A DNA stretch of 58,892 nucleotides from Sphingopyxis macrogoltabida (GCF_001307295.1 NZ_CP012702.1:1-58892), one strand, 5' to 3'. Shown: positions 32,809-42,274, counted from the stretch's first letter. Notes: generated by a model from the sequence alone, not told the origin. Translations and numbers: made by a program.

Positions 32809-32992
32809 CAAAAAGAGGGAAAGGGGACGATCCCGCTCAACCTCTTGAAAAGCTGTGATATCCGCTTCCGGAATTACTTGCCAGACCAGCGTCAAAAAAC
32901 GGAAGCTTTCCGGCGTTAACATGCGTAATGGCAGCAGGAAACAGGTCGATGTTATCGTTCGAGCCATAAGAAATTAAGAGAGGATAAGGGCA

Positions 32993-33172
32993 ATGCGCCC
33001 CCATGACGCATCACATTTTTCCGCCTGTGCCGCCCAGGAAGCGCGGCAAGCCAGGGAAGCCCGCCTACGCGGCGCAGACCAGGCCACCATCGCCCTCCAC
33101 AATGAACGCGCCGTCCGCTACCAAGCGATGGCGCTGCGCCTTCAGCGCGAGCGAAGCACGACCCTGAATTGA
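32993..33172 (+). CDS. Possible small basic protein, 59 aa
   Basis: AGGATAAGGGCA precedes the ATG. The product is one arginine- and glutamine-rich helix (CAAQEARQAREARLRGADQA). The 180 bp between the LysR stop and this start, and the 120 bp after it up to IS6100, show nothing else I can name. It could be a chance frame, although its ribosome site is good. Confidence 0.45.
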   Translation: MRPHDASHFSACAAQEARQAREARLRGADQATIALHNERAVRYQAMALRLQRERSTTLN

Positions 33173-33296
33173 TTTTCGAGCGATTCCCCTCTCCCCTTCC
33201 GGGGTCGGCCAGAGGCGCGTGACTCTGGCCAAGGCGCCGAGCGAAGCGAAGGGCGGCAGAGGGGAACGCAAAAGCCTGCTCCCATTCCCCGCCGAA

Positions 33297-34176
33297 GGCT
33301 CTGTTGCAAAGATTGGCGGCAGTCAGAGGTAGGCTGTCGCTCTGCGCCGATCAGGCGGCTGCTGCGAAATGGTGGTTGAGCATGCCCATGGCCTCCGTCA
33401 GCGCCGAGGGCCCAATGCCAAAAGCTCTCTCCACAAGGCGCACCTCGCCCCTGATGCCGGGCTGCAGGCACCAGGGGCGAGCCTGTCCTTTGCGCAGGGC
33501 TCGCATGACTTCGAATCCCTTGATCGTGGCATAGGCCGTGGGGATCGATTTGAAACCGCGCACCGGCTTGATCAGTATCTTGAGCTTTCCGTGATCGGCC
33601 TCGATCACGTTATTGAGATACTTCACCTGCCGGTGGGCCGTCTCCCGGTCCAGCTTTCCTTCGCGCTTCAATTCGGTGATCGCTGCACCATAGCTCGGCG
33701 CTTTGTCGGTATTGAGCGTGGCAGGCTTTTCCCAGTGCTTCAGGCCTCGCAGGGCCTTGCCCAGGAACCGCTTCGCTGCCTTGGCGCTGCGGGTCGGCGA
33801 CAGGTAGAAATCGATCGTGTCGCCCCGCTTGTCGACTGCCCGGTACAGGTAGGTCCACTTGCCCCGCACCTTGACGTAGGTTTCATCCAGGCGCCAGCTC
33901 GGATCAAAGCCACGCCGCCAGAACCAGCGCAGCCGCTTCTCCATCTCCGGGGCGTAGCACTGGACCCAGCGATAGATCGTCGTATGGTCGACCGAAATGC
34001 CGCGTTCCGCCAGCATTTCCTCAAGGTCGCGATAGCTGATCGGATAGCGACAATACCAGCGCACCGCCCACAGGATCACATCACCCTGGAAATGGCGCCA
34101 CTTGAAATCCGTCATCGTTCCGTCCGTCCAATCTCCGCCAAGCATGCTCAAGCTTCACGATTTTTGCAACAGAGCC
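33297..34176 (-). mobile_element. IS6100 copy 2
   Basis: 880 bp, same orientation as copy 1. Flanks CCGCCGAA and AAAATTTC do not match, so it marks a recombination joint between the chromosomal-type segment and the catabolic segment. Confidence 0.97.
33351..34115 (-). CDS. tnp6100: IS6100 transposase
   Basis: 254 aa, identical to the transposase of copy 1. The open frame antisense to it, fused to the amidase remnant, is an artefact of the insertion. Confidence 0.96.
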   Translation of the reverse strand: MTDFKWRHFQGDVILWAVRWYCRYPISYRDLEEMLAERGISVDHTTIYRWVQCYAPEMEKRLRWFWRRGFDPSWRLDETYVKVRGKWTYLYRAVDKRGDTIDFYLSPTRSAKAAKRFLGKALRGLKHWEKPATLNTDKAPSYGAAITELKREGKLDRETAHRQVKYLNNVIEADHGKLKILIKPVRGFKSIPTAYATIKGFEVMRALRKGQARPWCLQPGIRGEVRLVERAFGIGPSALTEAMGMLNHHFAAAA

Positions 34177-35738
34177 AAAATTTCCTAACCGCGGCCTATG
34201 CCTCCGGCTCCTCCAACGGCTCCGGCACCGGCACGGCAGCAAGCTTCGGCGCCTTTGGCTTGGCGGAAGAGACCTGGTCGTCGGGACGGGCGCCGGCGTC
34301 CAACAACGGTCTGGTCGCTTATACCCCGTCGCGCGGCGTCATATCGATACGGGGCAATTGGCCGCTCGTCGGTACGATGGACGTCGTCGTGCCTTATGCG
34401 CGCTCGACCGATGACCTGTTCGAGGTGCTCAACGTCTTGGTCACTGATGACCCCGATACGCGCGGCGACTTCTGGCGCGAGCAGCGCGCCGTCCTGCTTC
34501 CTTCTTCGTCCGAAGTCCGCCCAGCGGACTATCGCACCCTGCGCGATCCTTCCGCCCTGGCGGGTAAACGGATCGGTGTGCCCAAAATGTACATCAACAA
34601 GGATCCGGAGGGTCCGCATCCTGTCGAGACGCGCCAAAGCATCATCGATCAATGGGCGCTGGCCGAAGCCGATATTCTGGCATTGGGCGCCGAGGTGGTG
34701 GAAGTCGATTTTCCCGTCATCACCAATTATGAGGGTGACCACCATCCCGCGCACCGGCTGGTCGAGCGCGGCCTCGTCCCCGAAGGCTTTCCCAAGGCCG
34801 AAGTTTGGGATCTGACCATGTTCGCGTGGGACGACTATCTGCGCGCCAATGGCGATCCCAAGCTGAATCGCCTAGCAGATGTCGATGGGGATCTCCTTTT
34901 GCCTTCCATTCCGGGAGCGCTGCCTGAACTCTATGGCGACATTCCGAATTTCCCATCCTTTCCATCACTTGCCCGGGAAGGGGTGCTGCCCAAAGACCAG
35001 ATCCCTTATCTCGACGAGGGCATAGCGGGCCTCGAGGCTGCCCGACGCATCGACCTCGAGGAATGGATGGACGCGCTCGGCCTGGATGCGGTCGTCTTTC
35101 CCACGGTGGCGGATGTCGGTCACGCGGATAGCGATTATAACGCTCAGTCGCAAAAAGCCGCGTGGCGCAACGGCGTGTGGGTCGCGAACGGCAACCAGGC
35201 CATTCGGCATCTGGGGATACCGACCGTTACCACTTCGATGGGCCTCATGAGTGACATCGGTATGCCGATCGGCCTGACCTTTGCCGGCCGAGCTTATGAC
35301 GACAATGCCCTCTTGTCCTACGCATATGCGTTCGAGAGCAGCCGGTCACGTCGTCCGTTGCCGCAGAGAACTCCGCCTCTGGGAGAAGAATATACGGCGC
35401 TGCGCGCCTCCCCCTCCTCGACAGGCGGCGATCCGGGTCAGTTGCGCTGGGAAGCTGAGCAATTGCCTGTCAGTGACGACGGATATTTCACCATCGCCAT
35501 CGAAGGCGATGTCGTCGGCGGCGAGGCGGGAGACGTCCGGCTGTATGTCAACGGCACGCCCCTGGCCGTCACGAGAGATGGGCGACGCTTTGCCGGTTCG
35601 ATCAGATTGCCCATGGCGGCCCATGCTCGGCTCCATAGCCGCTGGCGTGGTCCCTATGGATCGATTGTCGTCGCGCTTCACCGCGCGGCGGCTGGGCGTT
35701 GTGTTGCGGAGTTCAAGATCGTCGGCGGAATTTCCTGA
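34177..35738 (+). pseudogene. Amidase-signature hydrolase, 5' truncated by IS6100
   Basis: The in-frame product begins at the IS end: NFLTAAYASGSSNGSGTGTA holds the cis-Ser glycine-rich loop, and FGLAEETWSSGRAPASNNGL the nucleophilic serine region of amidase-signature enzymes. The later part (GMPIGLTFAGRAYDDNALLS) is the usual C-terminal segment. The N-terminal portion, which would carry the catalytic lysine, is lost. The intact enzyme would have cleaved an amide or anilide, plausibly giving the substrate for the dioxygenase nearby. Confidence 0.85.
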
Positions 35739-35812
35739 GCGAACCAAAGCGATCGATACCTCAGGGCAGCCGTTTCGGCGATCCTGAGCTCTATAGAAGG
35801 ACAAATTATATC

Positions 35813-36490
35813 ATGAGCGTGACCCTTCCCTCGGAGATCCTAGGCGTTCGGATTCCGGACAGCCCCCTGGCTCTCGCCGCAGCAGAGCTAATGGTCGGCA
35901 AACAGCCCCGCCATCTTTGCAACCACTGCCTGCGCGTCTATATTCTTGGCAGCCTCGCGGTGCGCCAGACGGGGCAGAAGTTCGACGAAGAACTCGCCTT
36001 TGTCGCCTCCGCCCTGCATGATATCGGGCTGGTTGACGAATTCTCGTCCGCCGATCAGCGCTTCGAGGTCGACGGCGCCGACACCGCCGCCAAATTGATG
36101 CGCGAGCGTGGCATGAGCGAGAAGAGCATCGAACTCGTTTGGGATGCCATCGTTCTGCACAATTCGATGGGCATTGCTCAGCGTAAGTCGCCGGAATCTG
36201 CTCTCGTCCTGATGGGGGCTGGTGCCGATGTCGCCGGTTTTGGTCTCGACACTCTACCGCCCGCGATGATTGAAGAATTGCTCGAAGCGTTGCCGATCAT
36301 CGGCTTCCCGCAGGCGTTTTCGGACATGGTATCGAAAAAGGCGCTCGAAAAGCCTTTTGCCCACATGTTCACCTGGGCCGCCGACGTGGCCATCGGCAAT
36401 GGCCATCCCTGGCCGTGCCAGCAGGCCGCGCAACAGATTGTTGATAGCCCGTGGTCGGTCCGCGAGCGTCAGGCTGCGCAGAGTGCCTGA
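35813..36490 (+). CDS. HD-domain hydrolase, cyanamide hydratase-like
   Basis: 225 aa. The metal site is visible as NHCLRVY (first His), ASALHDIGL (the HD pair) and VLHNSMGIA. The fold and the sequence LGSLAVRQTGQKFDEELAFV to FEVDGADTAAKLMRERG resemble cyanamide hydratase-type HD proteins. It is intact, 75 bp after the amidase remnant, and followed by a hairpin. A role in the nitrogen part of an amide or nitrile pathway is inferred from context. Confidence 0.82.
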   Translation: MSVTLPSEILGVRIPDSPLALAAAELMVGKQPRHLCNHCLRVYILGSLAVRQTGQKFDEELAFVASALHDIGLVDEFSSADQRFEVDGADTAAKLMRERGMSEKSIELVWDAIVLHNSMGIAQRKSPESALVLMGAGADVAGFGLDTLPPAMIEELLEALPIIGFPQAFSDMVSKKALEKPFAHMFTWAADVAIGNGHPWPCQQAAQQIVDSPWSVRERQAAQSA

Positions 36491-36501
36491 AGTGTGAGCG
36501 A

Positions 36502-36547
36502 GGGAGCATCCAGACTGGCACCAACCCGGCCGGGATGCTCCCCCTTT
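36502..36547 (+). terminator. Hairpin after the HD gene
   Basis: GGGAGCATCC (36502-36511) pairs with GGATGCTCCC (36533-36542) over a 21-nt loop, followed by CCTTT. A plausible but weak terminator. The 240 bp from here to 36782 show no gene. Confidence 0.5.
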
Positions 36548-36782
36548 CACTGCCGGGTTCGCTTCGACGACGGCAATGGGGAATTGATTTGCTTTGTCTC
36601 TTAACGTGACGAGCGCATGGCCGAGATGTGCCATCGTCCCGATTACATCGTCGGTCGTGATCCACGATTCTCGCCATCCGGGTAGCAACAAAGCAATGCT
36701 TTTGTCTCGATCGGTAAACTTGATTCCGACATGATGGGATCAAGCCTTGAAGCGGGCCGATCGAACCGGCATTGATAACGTT

Positions 36783-36852
36783 ATGACCAAAGCCGCTACG
36801 AAGAGTTCGGATATCGAGTTGTTGGATTCGATCGATTTCGAACGTTACGTTC
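36783..36852 (+). pseudogene. marR-type regulator, 5' part
   Basis: ATG at 36783, product MTKAATKSSDIELLDSIDFE then RYV, stopping at an IS3-family insertion. The four bases GTTC before the element are repeated after it (38121-38124). Joined to 38125-38585 they give one uninterrupted MarR protein of about 176 aa. Confidence 0.88.
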
Positions 36853-36884
36853 TGACGTGACCCCCTAGTTTCCACCAGCGCGAA

Positions 36885-37796
36885 TTAGAGTCCGGCAGCT
36901 TTGTTGCGCATGAGCGCGTGTTGAGCAATGGCCTGTGGAGCGGAGCCCGTAGGGCGTAGCGTAGCAGGCCATTGCTTATCCAGTTCAGCGGCGAAGGCCG
37001 CTGGGGTTTCATATCCAAGGGATGAGTGCGGCCTCTCGTGGTTGTAGTCCTCTACCCAGGCAGCGATCACGACGCGGGCATGATCAAGGCTCAGGAACAG
37101 GGTCTCGTTGAGCAGCTCGTCCCGCATGCGACCGTTGAAGCTCTCGACGTAGCCATTCTGCATTGGTTTGCCCGGGGCAATGTAGTGCCACTCCACGCCG
37201 ACCTCCCCGCACCAGGCGAGGACGGCGTTTGACGTCAGCTCGGTGCCGTTGTCGCTGACAATCATCGTAGGCTTGCCGCGCTCGGCGATCAGATCGGTGA
37301 GCTCACGCACCACCCGACGCCCTGAGATCGATGTGTCCGGCACCGCACGCAGGCATTCACGGGTTACATCGTCGACGATGTTGAGCACCCGGAAACGACG
37401 TCCTGTCGCCAACTGATCATACACAAAGTCCAGGCTCCACCGTTGGTTGGGTAGCGCCAGCACGGGAGCCGGTGCGCGTGCGCCGATAGCACGGCGCCGG
37501 TTCCGCCTGCGTCGGACCGCCAGCTTCTCTTCGCTATAGAGCCGCTGAGTCTTCTTGCGGTTGATCACAATACCCTCTCGCCGCAGCAGGATATGCAACC
37601 GGCGATAGCCGAACCGACGGCGCTGCTGCGCAAGCTCGCGCAGCCTCGACCGAAGGTCGGCATCATCATCCCGTTGGGATCGGTAGCGCATGCTTTTGCG
37701 ATCCGCTCCTATGACGCGACACGCCCGCCGCTCGCTCATCCCCAGGATTGCCTGAAGACGAGCGACCGCCTCTCGCTTGGCAGCGGGCGTTACCAA
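36885..37796 (-). CDS. IS3-family transposase OrfB
   Basis: 303 aa. Integrase core with the DDE triad: [16 protein letters not shown] (D), [15 protein letters not shown] (D) and [20 protein letters not shown] (E). The N-terminal HTH_21-type segment [17 protein letters not shown] is present. Probably made mainly as an OrfAB fusion. Confidence 0.95.
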   Translation of the reverse strand: MVTPAAKREAVARLQAILGMSERRACRVIGADRKSMRYRSQRDDDADLRSRLRELAQQRRRFGYRRLHILLRREGIVINRKKTQRLYSEEKLAVRRRRNRRRAIGARAPAPVLALPNQRWSLDFVYDQLATGRRFRVLNIVDDVTRECLRAVPDTSISGRRVVRELTDLIAERGKPTMIVSDNGTELTSNAVLAWCGEVGVEWHYIAPGKPMQNGYVESFNGRMRDELLNETLFLSLDHARVVIAAWVEDYNHERPHSSLGYETPAAFAAELDKQWPATLRPTGSAPQAIAQHALMRNKAAGL

Positions 37797-38056
37797 TTTT
37801 TTCCCAGAAGATCCTTCAGGCCAGCATTGTCGAGCATAGCCTCAGCCAGCAAGCGCTTCAGCTTGGCGTTCTCGTCTTCGAGCACCCGCAATCGCTTTGC
37901 CTCCGACACCTCCAAGCCACCGTACTTGGCTTTCCAGTTGTAGATCGTCGCTTCCGACACGCCGTAACGCCGAGCCAGATCGCCGGTCTTCGCGCCAGCC
38001 TCCTGCTCCTTCAGCACACCAATGATCTGCTCTTCTGTGAACCTTGCTCGCTTCAT
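37790..38056 (-). CDS. IS3-family transposase OrfA
   Basis: 88 aa: helix-turn-helix [20 protein letters not shown] to [19 protein letters not shown], then a leucine-zipper helix [20 protein letters not shown]. Binds the element ends. Confidence 0.95.
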   Translation of the reverse strand: MKRARFTEEQIIGVLKEQEAGAKTGDLARRYGVSEATIYNWKAKYGGLEVSEAKRLRVLEDENAKLKRLLAEAMLDNAGLKDLLGKNW

Positions 38057-38120
38057 TCGTCCGTCCTTCCATCAGGCCGGACTCTAATCAAGCTTGGAGG
38101 AAAAGCCGGGGGTCACGTCA

Positions 38121-38585
38121 GTTCCAACCGTGCTGTCGCGGTTTGCGGCACGGTTGCGCAGCTCGGCGAACCGGTTCTTCGGCGAACGGTTCGATCTGTC
38201 CTTGCTCGAGTGGCGTATTCTCTCGCACATCGCGTCAGTCGGACCATGTAGCGCCTATGATATCTGGACGTCGCAATATCTTGAAAAGGCGGCGGTCAGC
38301 CGTGCGGTCAGGGATCTGAAAGAGCGTGACCTGATCGATATCGTGGCGGTCCCGAACGTCGCAAGGCGCACGACGAAGATCAGCCTTACAGCCGAAGGGC
38401 GCCGGCGCTACGCGGCAACATTTGACGAGGTCGAAAAACGACATGCTCGCCTTATCGGCGGGCTCACGGCCGAGCAGGTCGAAACGCTGATCGACATGGT
38501 CAATTACCTGGACGCCCGGATCCCGCTCATGGGAAGCGAGGCCGAGCCATTCGACGTCGACCTCATGTCGATCCGGCAGAAATGA
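38121..38585 (+). pseudogene. marR-type regulator, 3' part
   Basis: Starts with the duplicated GTTC, then PTVLSRFAARLRSSANRFFG and the winged helix LLEWRILSHIASVGPCSAYD, LEKAAVSRAVRDLKERDLID, ARRTTKISLTAEGRRRYAAT. It carries the complete DNA-binding domain; only its start is cut off. A short in-frame start just inside the IS (38094) could yield a near full-length protein, so residual activity is possible. Confidence 0.85.
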
Positions 38586-38601
38586 TGACGGCCAAGCGGC
38601 C

Positions 38602-38952
38602 TCAGCTGGGCATCAATATTTCGACTTTCTCATCGACGATGCGGGTCGGATAGGAGGAGACGGGGATGAAAGCGGGGCTTGAAAGAGCCTCTCCCGTCCG
38701 CACGTCGAACTGGGCAAAGTGCAGCGGGCATTCCACAATGCATCCGTCCAACAGCCCGTCCGACAGCATCGCTTCGCCATGCGTGCAGAGATTCCCGGTG
38801 CAGAAGAAACCTTCTTCCGTATGGAATATGACGATCTGCTGGCCATTGATCTCGGCGCCGTAAGCTTCCCCCGAATCGACCGCCGAACAGTCGACGACGC
38901 TGTGCCAGGTCGCCGACGCGCTTTCCTCCCCACTCATCGCGCGCTCCGTCAT
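38602..38952 (-). CDS. Rieske-type ferredoxin of a ring-hydroxylating system
   Basis: 116 aa. [2Fe-2S] ligands CTHG (C, H) and CPLH (C, H) lie 17 residues apart within NLCTHGEAMLSDGLLDGCIV and ECPLHFAQFDVRTGEAL. It would carry electrons from a reductase to the oxygenase. The ATG overlaps the beta-subunit stop (ATGA). No reductase gene is seen in the window, so one must come from elsewhere. Confidence 0.92.
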   Translation of the reverse strand: MTERAMSGEESASATWHSVVDCSAVDSGEAYGAEINGQQIVIFHTEEGFFCTGNLCTHGEAMLSDGLLDGCIVECPLHFAQFDVRTGEALSSPAFIPVSSYPTRIVDEKVEILMPS

Positions 38953-39470
38953 ATGCTGTAGAAATCGAGGACCGTGGGTACGCGGTCGTTGATCAGGTGG
39001 ACGATCTTCTCGCTGATACGCCAGGATCCACCGGCCTCCCGCAATGCGTAGGTATATCGCGCAAAGAAGGGATGAACGATGCCGAGCCGAACATCATATA
39101 CTGCGGTTTGGCCAGTACAGCTGACGGAGATGTCCTGCGGGCGATTGCCGGAAACGCGAATGTTGGACAGCATATGCAGCGTCCTGGGGAGCGGCATTGC
39201 GGTGACCGATTTGCGCGACGTGATGCGAAACACCCGCTCTTCGAGTTCGCGCCGGCCCACATGATAGATCATGGATACCTGATGGTCAGGATCGTCGGCG
39301 AGCTTGTGTTCGGCTATCCAGGTCGGCACCCAGAAACGCGCATCTTCACAATAGCAGTCGAGCCAATTGTTCCATTCCTGACGATCCAGTGCCTCCGTCT
39401 CGCGGTACAATACATCCCTGGCAATGGCCTCCGCCGCCCCGATGGAGCGGTCGGTATCGATCTCGATCAT
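38949..39470 (-). CDS. Ring-hydroxylating dioxygenase, beta subunit
   Basis: 173 aa of the SnoaL/NTF2-like beta-subunit type: EALDRQEWNNWLDCYCEDAR, FWVPTWIAEHKLADDPDHQV and the C-terminal WRISEKIVHLINDRVPTVLD. Structural partner of the alpha subunit in an alpha3beta3 oxygenase. The ATG at 39470 overlaps the alpha stop; the TTG one codon earlier is less likely. Confidence 0.9.
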   Translation of the reverse strand: MIEIDTDRSIGAAEAIARDVLYRETEALDRQEWNNWLDCYCEDARFWVPTWIAEHKLADDPDHQVSMIYHVGRRELEERVFRITSRKSVTAMPLPRTLHMLSNIRVSGNRPQDISVSCTGQTAVYDVRLGIVHPFFARYTYALREAGGSWRISEKIVHLINDRVPTVLDFYSI

Positions 39471-40831
39471 CAATTCTTTCCCCCAGCAGCATCTGCCAGA
39501 CGCCGCACCAATTCCCGATAGCCAGGATGAAAGTTGGTCTCCCCGCCAAAACCAAGGGATCCAAAACTGCTCTCTACCGGGTTGATGCCCAGTTCGTCGG
39601 CGTGGGGCTGCGCCCGATCGAGCGCAGCCCCCATGCCGCGCAAATAGCCTTCCGACGGCCCGGCTGCAGCCGCGGCATAGCCAGACTGGCAGAGCTCATA
39701 CATGACATTGTCATCGGACGTGGCGAGCCCGGACGGATTGAAGAAATCCTCGTAGTTCCGAATGCGCTTGCGGCGCGCTTCACCGCTCTCGCCGACCATG
39801 CCCACACAGTGCGACGTCATCTCGGTCAAGCCGGCCGCCAGGGGTCGCCATGTTCGAATCTGGGCTGCACCGATATCGATGATCTGAAGATTCGGGAAAA
39901 TGGTCAGGTTCCGTTGCCGGACCATCCATTTGGCAGAGGTTGCACCAACCCTCTCACGCAGACCATCGAGGCCGCCGGGCTCCATCAGAACGGGGCGCCC
40001 AAAACGGTCTTCATTGTGGATCGACCAATTGACCGCATGTCCATTGGTGAAGCTGAAGCTGCCCTGCCCCGGCTCATCGGTCCCGAGAACGACGTCTTCG
40101 ACCGTGCCGGCCTTTACGCGCTCAGCAAGGATATCGACGTAAGAGCTGTGGGTCGACTGGAAGTGATAATAGTCCAGACCATTTTCGAACTGGAGCTTCC
40201 AATTGCCCTGGAAGGTATAGACCAGATCACCGGGGACGAACTCGATTTCTCCAACCGGGCTCTGGTCCACCAGCAGATCGATGAAGCGGCGCGCATCGCC
40301 GAGATGGCTGTCCAGATCGGGAACATCCGCCGACAGACTGGCGAACAGAAGCCCGCGGTAGGAACCGAGCCGCGCAACGGGAATGAGACCGTGGTCGGAT
40401 TGGTCGAAAGCGGCGGGATATTGACCCGAGTCCTTATCGGTAACGAGAACATTGCGGCCAGCGGAATCATAAGACCAGCCGTGATAGCGGCAGACATGAT
40501 ATTTCTGCCGCCCCTGTTTGAACGGGCACAGGATGGTTCCGCGGTGTCGGCAACTGTTAAGGAAACAGCCCAGCTTACCCTGATCGTCTCGCGTGACGAG
40601 CACCGGCTGTCGACCGATATGGGTCGTAAAGAAACTGTTCTTCTGCCGAAGCTGGCTTTCCAGACCGATGAAGACCCATCCGGATTCGAACACCGCAGTC
40701 AGCTCACGGCGACAATGGTCCTCGTCGGTGAAAACGGAGCGGTCGACCGTAAAAGTACCCTCTCCAGGGCGATCCTCTATCAGCATCTCGTTTCTGTCCT
40801 GGTACTGCGTGCAATTCACGGCGGCTGACAT
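39470..40831 (-). CDS. Ring-hydroxylating dioxygenase, alpha subunit (Rieske oxygenase)
   Basis: 453 aa. Rieske cluster SCRHRGTILC to HVCRYHGWSYD (C-x-H, C-x2-H), residues about 90-120. The mononuclear iron site is NGLDYYHFQSTHSSY, with the Asp that bridges to the Rieske centre and the two His ligands. It adds O2 to an aromatic ring or N-dealkylates it; the substrate cannot be read from sequence. GGAGGGAA precedes the ATG. Divergent from an MFS remnant, with a MarR-like dyad between. First gene of the alpha, beta, ferredoxin operon. Confidence 0.94.
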   Translation of the reverse strand: MSAAVNCTQYQDRNEMLIEDRPGEGTFTVDRSVFTDEDHCRRELTAVFESGWVFIGLESQLRQKNSFFTTHIGRQPVLVTRDDQGKLGCFLNSCRHRGTILCPFKQGRQKYHVCRYHGWSYDSAGRNVLVTDKDSGQYPAAFDQSDHGLIPVARLGSYRGLLFASLSADVPDLDSHLGDARRFIDLLVDQSPVGEIEFVPGDLVYTFQGNWKLQFENGLDYYHFQSTHSSYVDILAERVKAGTVEDVVLGTDEPGQGSFSFTNGHAVNWSIHNEDRFGRPVLMEPGGLDGLRERVGATSAKWMVRQRNLTIFPNLQIIDIGAAQIRTWRPLAAGLTEMTSHCVGMVGESGEARRKRIRNYEDFFNPSGLATSDDNVMYELCQSGYAAAAAGPSEGYLRGMGAALDRAQPHADELGINPVESSFGSLGFGGETNFHPGYRELVRRLADAAGGKN

Positions 40832-40910
40832 TTCCCTCCGGATGGCTGGAAATGTGCCAGCCTGCCAGAATGACCCGATCCACCCGCTAGCGGTTGATGG
40901 TTGCTTTTTC

Positions 40911-40932
40911 CATAGTTGTTTTTACTACTATG
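40911..40932. promoter_or_regulatory. Dyad in the dioxygenase/transporter promoter
   Basis: CATAGTTGT and ACTACTATG: 9-bp arms with one mismatch around TTTT, in an AT-rich stretch of the divergent gap. Size and symmetry suit a MarR-family operator, and a MarR gene is in the same cassette. Confidence 0.55.
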
Positions 40933-40983
40933 TGCAACCGGTTTCAGTGGGTGGCCGAGAGACGTTTCAAGGGGAGGAAAAGA

Positions 40984-41241
40984 ATGAGTGGCGCAACCGA
41001 TCCCGCTCAGGCGGCAAGCGCGGACGACAACACTCCGCCGCCCATCATTCGCAAGGTCGCAAACCGCATCATGTGGTGGCTGATCGCCCTGTATTTCGTG
41101 GCAATCCTCGATCGGGGAAACGTGGCCTATGCCGCTGTCCCCATGTCCCAGGCACTCGGCCTTAGCACCGCCATGTTCGGGTTTGGCGTGGGCATAATGT
41201 ATCTCACCTATTCGCTGTTCGAGGTGCCGAGCAACATGATG
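40984..41241 (+). pseudogene. MFS transporter, 3' truncated by IS6100
   Basis: GGGGAGGAAAAGA before the ATG. The first 86 codons include RIMWWLIALYFVAILDRGNV and YLTYSLFEVPSNMM, typical of the first two or three helices of the anion:cation symporter group of MFS carriers that import aromatic acids. The gene stops at IS6100 copy 3, so the uptake function is lost. Confidence 0.88.
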
Positions 41242-42121
41242 GGCTCTGTTGCAAAAATCGTGAAGCTTGAGCATGCTTGGCGGAGATTGGACGGACGGAA
41301 CGATGACGGATTTCAAGTGGCGCCATTTCCAGGGTGATGTGATCCTGTGGGCGGTGCGCTGGTATTGTCGCTATCCGATCAGCTATCGCGACCTTGAGGA
41401 AATGCTGGCGGAACGCGGCATTTCGGTCGACCATACGACGATCTATCGCTGGGTCCAGTGCTACGCCCCGGAGATGGAGAAGCGGCTGCGCTGGTTCTGG
41501 CGGCGTGGCTTTGATCCGAGCTGGCGCCTGGATGAAACCTACGTCAAGGTGCGGGGCAAGTGGACCTACCTGTACCGGGCAGTCGACAAGCGGGGCGACA
41601 CGATCGATTTCTACCTGTCGCCGACCCGCAGCGCCAAGGCAGCGAAGCGGTTCCTGGGCAAGGCCCTGCGAGGCCTGAAGCACTGGGAAAAGCCTGCCAC
41701 GCTCAATACCGACAAAGCGCCGAGCTATGGTGCAGCGATCACCGAATTGAAGCGCGAAGGAAAGCTGGACCGGGAGACGGCCCACCGGCAGGTGAAGTAT
41801 CTCAATAACGTGATCGAGGCCGATCACGGAAAGCTCAAGATACTGATCAAGCCGGTGCGCGGTTTCAAATCGATCCCCACGGCCTATGCCACGATCAAGG
41901 GATTCGAAGTCATGCGAGCCCTGCGCAAAGGACAGGCTCGCCCCTGGTGCCTGCAGCCCGGCATCAGGGGCGAGGTGCGCCTTGTGGAGAGAGCTTTTGG
42001 CATTGGGCCCTCGGCGCTGACGGAGGCCATGGGCATGCTCAACCACCATTTCGCAGCAGCCGCCTGATCGGCGCAGAGCGACAGCCTACCTCTGACTGCC
42101 GCCAATCTTTGCAACAGAGCC
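41242..42121 (+). mobile_element. IS6100 copy 3
   Basis: 880 bp, opposite in orientation to copies 1 and 2. Flanks ACATGATG and CGTCAGCG do not match. It cuts the MFS gene on one side and a paralogue of the 55276 gene on the other. Confidence 0.97.
41303..42067 (+). CDS. tnp6100: IS6100 transposase
   Basis: 254 aa, same sequence as in copy 1, here on the + strand. Confidence 0.96.
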   Translation: MTDFKWRHFQGDVILWAVRWYCRYPISYRDLEEMLAERGISVDHTTIYRWVQCYAPEMEKRLRWFWRRGFDPSWRLDETYVKVRGKWTYLYRAVDKRGDTIDFYLSPTRSAKAAKRFLGKALRGLKHWEKPATLNTDKAPSYGAAITELKREGKLDRETAHRQVKYLNNVIEADHGKLKILIKPVRGFKSIPTAYATIKGFEVMRALRKGQARPWCLQPGIRGEVRLVERAFGIGPSALTEAMGMLNHHFAAAA

Positions 42122-42274
42122 CGTCAGCGAATGATCGCCATTGTCCGCCTTGACGTAAGCCTGCATCGCATCGGGAAGAGTAGCGAACGACTGTTTGCTG
42201 TTCCCCGGTCCGCCGCGAACTTCGAAAGGGCGTGGCTCAGATGCACCGCGCTGGCTTGTGTCATCATCGGCCAT
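42122..42274 (-). pseudogene. 5' fragment of a paralogue of the LPD7 mobilization gene
   Basis: ATG at 42274, inside the end of virD4. Product MADDDTSQRGASEPRPFEVR then GGPGNSKQSFATLPDAMQAY and an IS6100 cut at codon 51. Clearly homologous to the start of the 55276 gene (GPGNSKETFARFPDAMKAF) but distinctly diverged, so it is not a copy of it. It shows that the natural order was virD4 followed by this gene. Confidence 0.82.

Larger units (their letters stand above)
36853..38120 (-). mobile_element. IS3-family (IS407-type) insertion sequence
   Basis: 1268 bp. The ends are TGACGTGACCCCC and its exact reverse complement, with a 4-bp duplication GTTC. Contains orfA and orfB overlapping by 7 bp in different frames, as in IS3 elements that use programmed frameshifting. 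Inserted in a marR-type gene. Confidence 0.93.

Noticed and set aside
33369..35738. A 789-codon open frame that appears to fuse an antisense IS6100 reading to the amidase
   Set aside because: Its first 270 codons are the reverse frame of the IS6100 transposase, seen in all copies. Only the part from 34177 is amidase, so this is a truncated gene beside an IS and not a fusion protein.
36501..36850. Minus-strand frames between the HD gene and the IS3 element as genes
   Set aside because: They cross the HD gene end, the hairpin and the start of the MarR gene, have no ribosome site and no recognisable content.
39389..40828. A 479-codon + strand frame opposite the dioxygenase alpha subunit
   Set aside because: It is a shadow of the alpha-subunit gene, whose Rieske and iron-binding motifs are all on the minus strand.
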